Assembly (NCBI RefSeq): GCF_009792295.1
Contig: NZ_CP039934.1
Span: 3,554,501-3,618,500 of the forward strand
Source of the DNA: Myroides fluvii
GTDB lineage: Bacteria; Bacteroidota; Bacteroidia; Flavobacteriales; Flavobacteriaceae
Length of the DNA stretch: 64,000 nucleotides
Direction of reading: 5' to 3'
Below are positions 60,644-64,000 of the stretch, in pieces. The stretch's first letter is position 1; each line of letters begins with the position of its first letter. A program made the translations under genes and the position numbers. Below the pieces are notes generated by a model. That model did not search any database. It saw only the letters and a program-made list of their open reading frames with translations, and was not told where the DNA came from.

Positions 60644-62629
60644 ATGAAATTTGATTTACAATCTGATTATAGTCCAACTGGAGATCAACCAGACGCGATT
60701 AGCCAATTGACGCAAAGTATTTTGGAAGATCAGAAATATCAAACTTTAGTGGGGGTTACGGGATCGGGTAAGACATTTAGCATTGCCAACGTAATTAAAG
60801 AAGTACAAAAACCAACCTTAGTTTTAGCACACAATAAAACATTGGCCGCGCAATTGTATTCTGAATTTAAAAGTTTCTTTCCCAATAACGCCGTAGAGTA
60901 TTTTGTCTCTTACTATGATTACTATCAACCTGAAGCTTTTATCCCTGTTACAGGGCAATATATAGAGAAAGACCTATCGATTAATGAAGAACTAGAAAAA
61001 CTGCGTTTAAGCACCACCTCTACCCTCTTATCGGGACGTCGAGATGTATTGGTTGTAGCTTCTGTTTCTTGTCTGTATGGTATTGGAAACCCTGTTGAAT
61101 TTCAAAAAAACGTCATTTCCATTGAACTAGACCAAGAAATTAGTCGCACCCAATTACTTCACCGCCTAGTACAAAGTTTATACGCGCGTACGGAGGCAGA
61201 TTTTACGGCTGGTTATTTCAGAATTAAAGGAGATACAATTGAAGTTTTTCCAAGTTATGCAGATCATCCGTATCGCATCCACTTTTTTGGCGATGAGATT
61301 GAGGCCATCGAAGTATTTGATGTGACCACGGCTCAAGTCATTGAGAAGTTCACCCGTTTAAATATTTACCCCGCCAATATGTTCGTTACTTCACCAGATG
61401 TATTAAACAACGCCATTTGGGAAATACAACAAGATCTTGAAAAGCAAACCACCTATTTCAAAGAAATCGGCAAACACCTAGAAGCTAAGCGCTTAGAAGA
61501 ACGCACGAATTTCGACTTAGAAATGATGAAAGAGCTGGGATATTGTTCGGGAATTGAGAATTACTCCCGCTATTTAGATGGTCGTGAGCCAGGAACACGT
61601 CCTTTCTGTCTATTGGATTACTTTCCTGATGACTACTTGATGGTTGTCGATGAAAGTCACGTGACGATTTCTCAAGTTCACGCTATGTATGGAGGCGACC
61701 GATCAAGAAAAGAGAATTTAGTAGAATACGGTTTTCGATTACCCGCTGCCATGGATAACCGTCCATTGAAGTTTGAGGAGTTTGAAGCCATGCAAAACCA
61801 AGTTATTTACGTTTCAGCAACACCGGCCGATTATGAACTTCAAAAGAGCGAAGGCGTTATTGTAGAGCAATTGATTCGCCCTACCGGACTATTAGACCCT
61901 ATTATCGAAGTACGTCCAACAGAAAATCAAATCGACGACTTAATTGAAGAGATTCAGCAACGCGTAGATAAAGACGAACGAACACTTGTTACCACACTAA
62001 CCAAACGCATGGCGGAGGAGTTAGCCAAATATTTTACCAAAATGGGCGTACGCTGTCGCTATGTCCATTCGGATGTAGATACCATCGAGCGCATCGAAAT
62101 CATGCAGGATTTGCGAAAAGGGTTATTTGATGTTCTTATTGGAGTAAACTTGCTTCGCGAAGGATTGGATTTACCCGAAGTTTCCCTTGTATCGATTCTA
62201 GATGCCGACAAAGAAGGTTTCTTGCGCAGCCATCGTTCTCTAACTCAAACTGTTGGTAGAGCCGCTAGAAACGTCAACGGAAAGGCAATTATGTACGCGG
62301 ACAAGATTACAGCCAGCATGCAAAAAACCATAGACGAAACAAACTATAGACGCGAAAAACAAATTGCCTATAACACCCAGCATAATATTACCCCTACGGG
62401 ATTGAATAAAAAAATAAGCAACGACCTGATTAAACCAACCTATGACGAGTTGATGACCGAACAGGTAAAAAAAGTGGCTGAAAACCAAGCGAAATACTAT
62501 TCTAAAGAAGAGCTTCAAAAGCGAATCAACAGCAAACGCAAGGAAATGGAAAAAGCAGCGATGGACCTCAATTTTATGCTGGCTGCCCAATTACGAGATG
62601 AAATTCAAATATTAAAAGATAAATTATAA
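60644..62629 (+). CDS. uvrB: UvrABC excision repair helicase subunit B
   Basis: The damage-verifying subunit of nucleotide excision repair, 661 residues. Walker A is VGVTGSGKTFSIANV. The beta-hairpin region is VSYYDYYQPEAF. DEAD-like motif: VVDESHVTI. Helicase motifs V-VI: VGVNLLREGLDLPEVSL-type and SLTQTVGRAARNVNG. The C-terminal UVR motif binds UvrC (MEKAAMDLNFMLAAQLRDE). It is full length and followed after 9 bases by the DUF1456 gene. Confidence 0.97.
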   Translation: MKFDLQSDYSPTGDQPDAISQLTQSILEDQKYQTLVGVTGSGKTFSIANVIKEVQKPTLVLAHNKTLAAQLYSEFKSFFPNNAVEYFVSYYDYYQPEAFIPVTGQYIEKDLSINEELEKLRLSTTSTLLSGRRDVLVVASVSCLYGIGNPVEFQKNVISIELDQEISRTQLLHRLVQSLYARTEADFTAGYFRIKGDTIEVFPSYADHPYRIHFFGDEIEAIEVFDVTTAQVIEKFTRLNIYPANMFVTSPDVLNNAIWEIQQDLEKQTTYFKEIGKHLEAKRLEERTNFDLEMMKELGYCSGIENYSRYLDGREPGTRPFCLLDYFPDDYLMVVDESHVTISQVHAMYGGDRSRKENLVEYGFRLPAAMDNRPLKFEEFEAMQNQVIYVSATPADYELQKSEGVIVEQLIRPTGLLDPIIEVRPTENQIDDLIEEIQQRVDKDERTLVTTLTKRMAEELAKYFTKMGVRCRYVHSDVDTIERIEIMQDLRKGLFDVLIGVNLLREGLDLPEVSLVSILDADKEGFLRSHRSLTQTVGRAARNVNGKAIMYADKITASMQKTIDETNYRREKQIAYNTQHNITPTGLNKKISNDLIKPTYDELMTEQVKKVAENQAKYYSKEELQKRINSKRKEMEKAAMDLNFMLAAQLRDEIQILKDKL

Positions 62630-62638
62630 CTATCGCTC

Positions 62639-63061
62639 ATGACTAATAACGATATTTTAAAGAAACTGAGAGTTGCTTTACAACTGAGAGACGAACAAAT
62701 AGTAGAAATTCTTGAATTAGTAGATTTTAGAATTTCTAAAGGAGAACTAGGTAATTTCTTTAGAACTGCTGATCACCCAAAATACATGGAGTGCGGAGAT
62801 CAAATTTTGAGAAACTTCCTAAACGGTTTGGTTATTTATCTTAGAGGAACGAAAGAAGATCCTAAAAACCCAATGGAGGTTTTACAGAAGAATAAAGAGA
62901 ATCTTGTAAAAAAAGTAAAAATAGAACAACCTACTGAGGCTAAGCCATTTAAAAACAAACCTAAAGCTGCAAGCCCTTCAGGTAAAAAGCCCTTCGCTAA
63001 AACGGATAAACCTAAAAATCCACTAGGAAACATCAAGTTTAACAACGGGAAGAAAAAGTAA
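62639..63061 (+). CDS. DUF1456 family protein (YehS-like)
   Basis: A 140-residue protein with the family repeat NDILKKLRVALQLRDEQIV, VDFRISKGELGNFF, CGDQILRNFLNGLVIYLRG, then a basic, lysine/proline-rich tail (KPKAASPSGKKPFAKTDKPK). The function is unknown. It is likely co-transcribed with uvrB. A heptamer repeat tract begins right after the stop. Confidence 0.88.
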   Translation: MTNNDILKKLRVALQLRDEQIVEILELVDFRISKGELGNFFRTADHPKYMECGDQILRNFLNGLVIYLRGTKEDPKNPMEVLQKNKENLVKKVKIEQPTEAKPFKNKPKAASPSGKKPFAKTDKPKNPLGNIKFNNGKKK

Positions 63062-63063
63062 GA

Positions 63064-63286
63064 TGGTTGACGGTTGACGGTTGACAGTTGACAGTTGATC
63101 GTTGATTATTGATGGTTGATCGTTGATTGTTGATGGTTGATTGTTGACGGTTGATGGTTGATTATTGATGATTGATGGTTGATTGTTGATGGTTGATTAT
63201 TGATTGTTGATGGTTGATTGTTGATTATTGATGGTTGATTATTGATGGTTGATTATTGATGGTTGATTATTGATGGTTGATGGTTG
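63064..63286. repeat. Heptamer tandem repeat tract (GGTTGAT/TGTTGAT type)
   Basis: Around 30 imperfect 7-bp units, the same family as the tracts at 17.6 and 50.7 kb in the opposite orientation to the first. Confidence 0.92.
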
Positions 63287-63519
63287 GCATAAAAATGATC
63301 AGATATAAGAAAAGCTAATCCTTTGCTGGATTGGCTTTTTATTTTTGTGAGGTTTGTCTTTTGCAGAAAATTTACAACTTCACAAAGAGCGAAAGAACAA
63401 AGAACTGTGGGTTGCTTTTTTGTTTCTTCGCCTTTTTGTTAATTCTTCCGATTGGAGAACAATTTGGCTATTCAGAAAGTCCCACCTCTCTCCTCTCTCT
63501 TCTTTCCTCTTTCCAATTT
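63287..63519. other. Noncoding stretch
   Basis: A possible terminator (AAAGCTAATCC / GGATTGGCTTT, 63313-63338), a partial R5 repeat at 63439-63476 and a CTC-rich stretch. Open frames here are not supported. Confidence 0.5.
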
Positions 63520-63894
63520 TCACTTTTCTCCATTAAAATACTCAATCTTACTCAAGAACATCGCAGCCATACGATCTGCGCGCCATTTGGCCTCTTCTGC
63601 TATTTTACCTTCAAATAACTCATCCACTGTGCGATTAAAAATCTGTTTCCAGCGATCGAAATGCTCTTGATTGACGGGTAATTTAGCATGTGGTGGAAAA
63701 GGTCTTCCTGAATACGTGTGTTCTTCTAACAAAACGGTTTGCCAAAATGCGTACATCTTCTCGAGGTGATACTCCCATTTACCTGCTAAGCGCTCATTAA
63801 ATAGGGGCCCGATTAAATCATCTTGTTGAACCCTACCGTAAAAAGTATTGACCAACAATTGAATATCTTTAAGGTGTTCTATATCTTTACTCAT
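63520..63894 (-). CDS. Group III truncated hemoglobin
   Basis: A 124-residue globin. The N-terminus is LKDIQLLVNTFYGRVQQD, then DLIGPLFNERL and WEYHLEKMYAFWQTVLLEE, with the histidine of HAKLPVNQEHFDRWKQIF near the proximal position. The compact length is typical of group III. It may bind oxygen or NO. With N2O reductase in the same window, an NO-related role is attractive but unproven. Confidence 0.85.
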   Translation of the reverse strand: MSKDIEHLKDIQLLVNTFYGRVQQDDLIGPLFNERLAGKWEYHLEKMYAFWQTVLLEEHTYSGRPFPPHAKLPVNQEHFDRWKQIFNRTVDELFEGKIAEEAKWRADRMAAMFLSKIEYFNGEK

Positions 63895-63951
63895 ACAATT
63901 ATTTCTTTTAATTCTCCCCTGCTTTACCGCTAAAATCTCTATCTTTACCTT

Positions 63952-64000
63952 ATGGTTACAATAACAATTTTAGGTTCGGGAAAAGTTGCACACCACCTGA
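63952..64000 (+). CDS. Rossmann/DUF2520-type protein, 5' end only
   Basis: It starts at ATG 63952 with MVTITILGSGKVAHHL, a GxGxxA/G nucleotide-binding start typical of flavobacterial Rossmann-like/DUF2520 proteins. It runs off the window after 16 codons, so the family call rests on this short segment. Confidence 0.5.
   Translation, partial: MVTITILGSGKVAHHL

Noticed and set aside
63331..63670. Overlapping plus-strand frames upstream of the hemoglobin gene
   Set aside because: Three frames are open at once in a CT-rich stretch. They overlap the convincing minus-strand globin gene.

Overview
The window looks like chromosomal DNA of a Flavobacteriaceae member (Bacteroidota). It is AT-rich by eye. 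Several genes are preceded by the Bacteroidota -7 element (TAnnTTTG). Flavobacterial families recur, including LytS/LytTR two-component pairs, PepSY-like lipoproteins, an AadS-type nucleotidyltransferase and RHS proteins with flavobacterial-style cores. A Myroides-like organism would fit, for example by pairing an AadS enzyme with an EptA-type transferase. That is inference, not proof.

Layout. 0-2.4 kb: a 5'-truncated RHS protein with an HNH/GHH-like nuclease tip and its putative immunity gene. 2.5-16.1 kb: ordinary genes, namely a zinc alcohol dehydrogenase with an AraC regulator, an overlapping PAP2 phosphatase/EptA-like transferase pair, a LytS/LytTR two-component system, a DUF6268-like barrel, DUF1697, a MocR regulator and phosphatidylserine decarboxylase. 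16.2-18.3 kb: a noncoding block of composite tandem repeats containing two identical tRNA-Cys-like genes.

18.3-38 kb: the accessory core. After a small thioredoxin-like gene and a group of small hypothetical or immunity-like genes comes an array of RHS tip cassettes, all on the minus strand. Each has a truncated RHS core ending at a DPTGM/DPDGR junction, a unique C-terminal toxin and a tightly linked immunity gene. Toxin signatures include a JAB/JAMM motif, an HExxH metallopeptidase motif and glycine-rich membrane segments. No full-length RHS gene is present, so this looks like a silent bank of toxin tips. Cassettes are separated by several families of dispersed repeats (called R1-R5 below) and by decayed toxin and immunity remnants. 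In three cassettes the RHS reading frame is broken at the same point by the same 47-bp insert, flanked by a TTTA duplication and related to a short repeat found all over the region.

39-51.4 kb: respiration. A cbb3-type oxidase with unusual domain partitioning (minus strand) faces a clade II-like nos operon (cytochrome c, nosZ, membrane protein, nosL, nosD, nosF, nosY; plus strand). A Crp/Fnr-type box lies upstream of the operon and a Crp/Fnr regulator gene lies beyond its end, suggesting N2O respiration under low oxygen. nosY and the regulator are separated by an 8-bp minisatellite and 7-bp repeats.

51.5-64 kb: a GNAT acetyltransferase, an AadS-like aminoglycoside adenylyltransferase, an OmpR/histidine-kinase pair, PepSY-like exported proteins, DUF3817, an OmpA-family protein, uvrB, DUF1456, a heptamer repeat tract, a group III truncated hemoglobin and the start of a Rossmann/DUF2520 gene.
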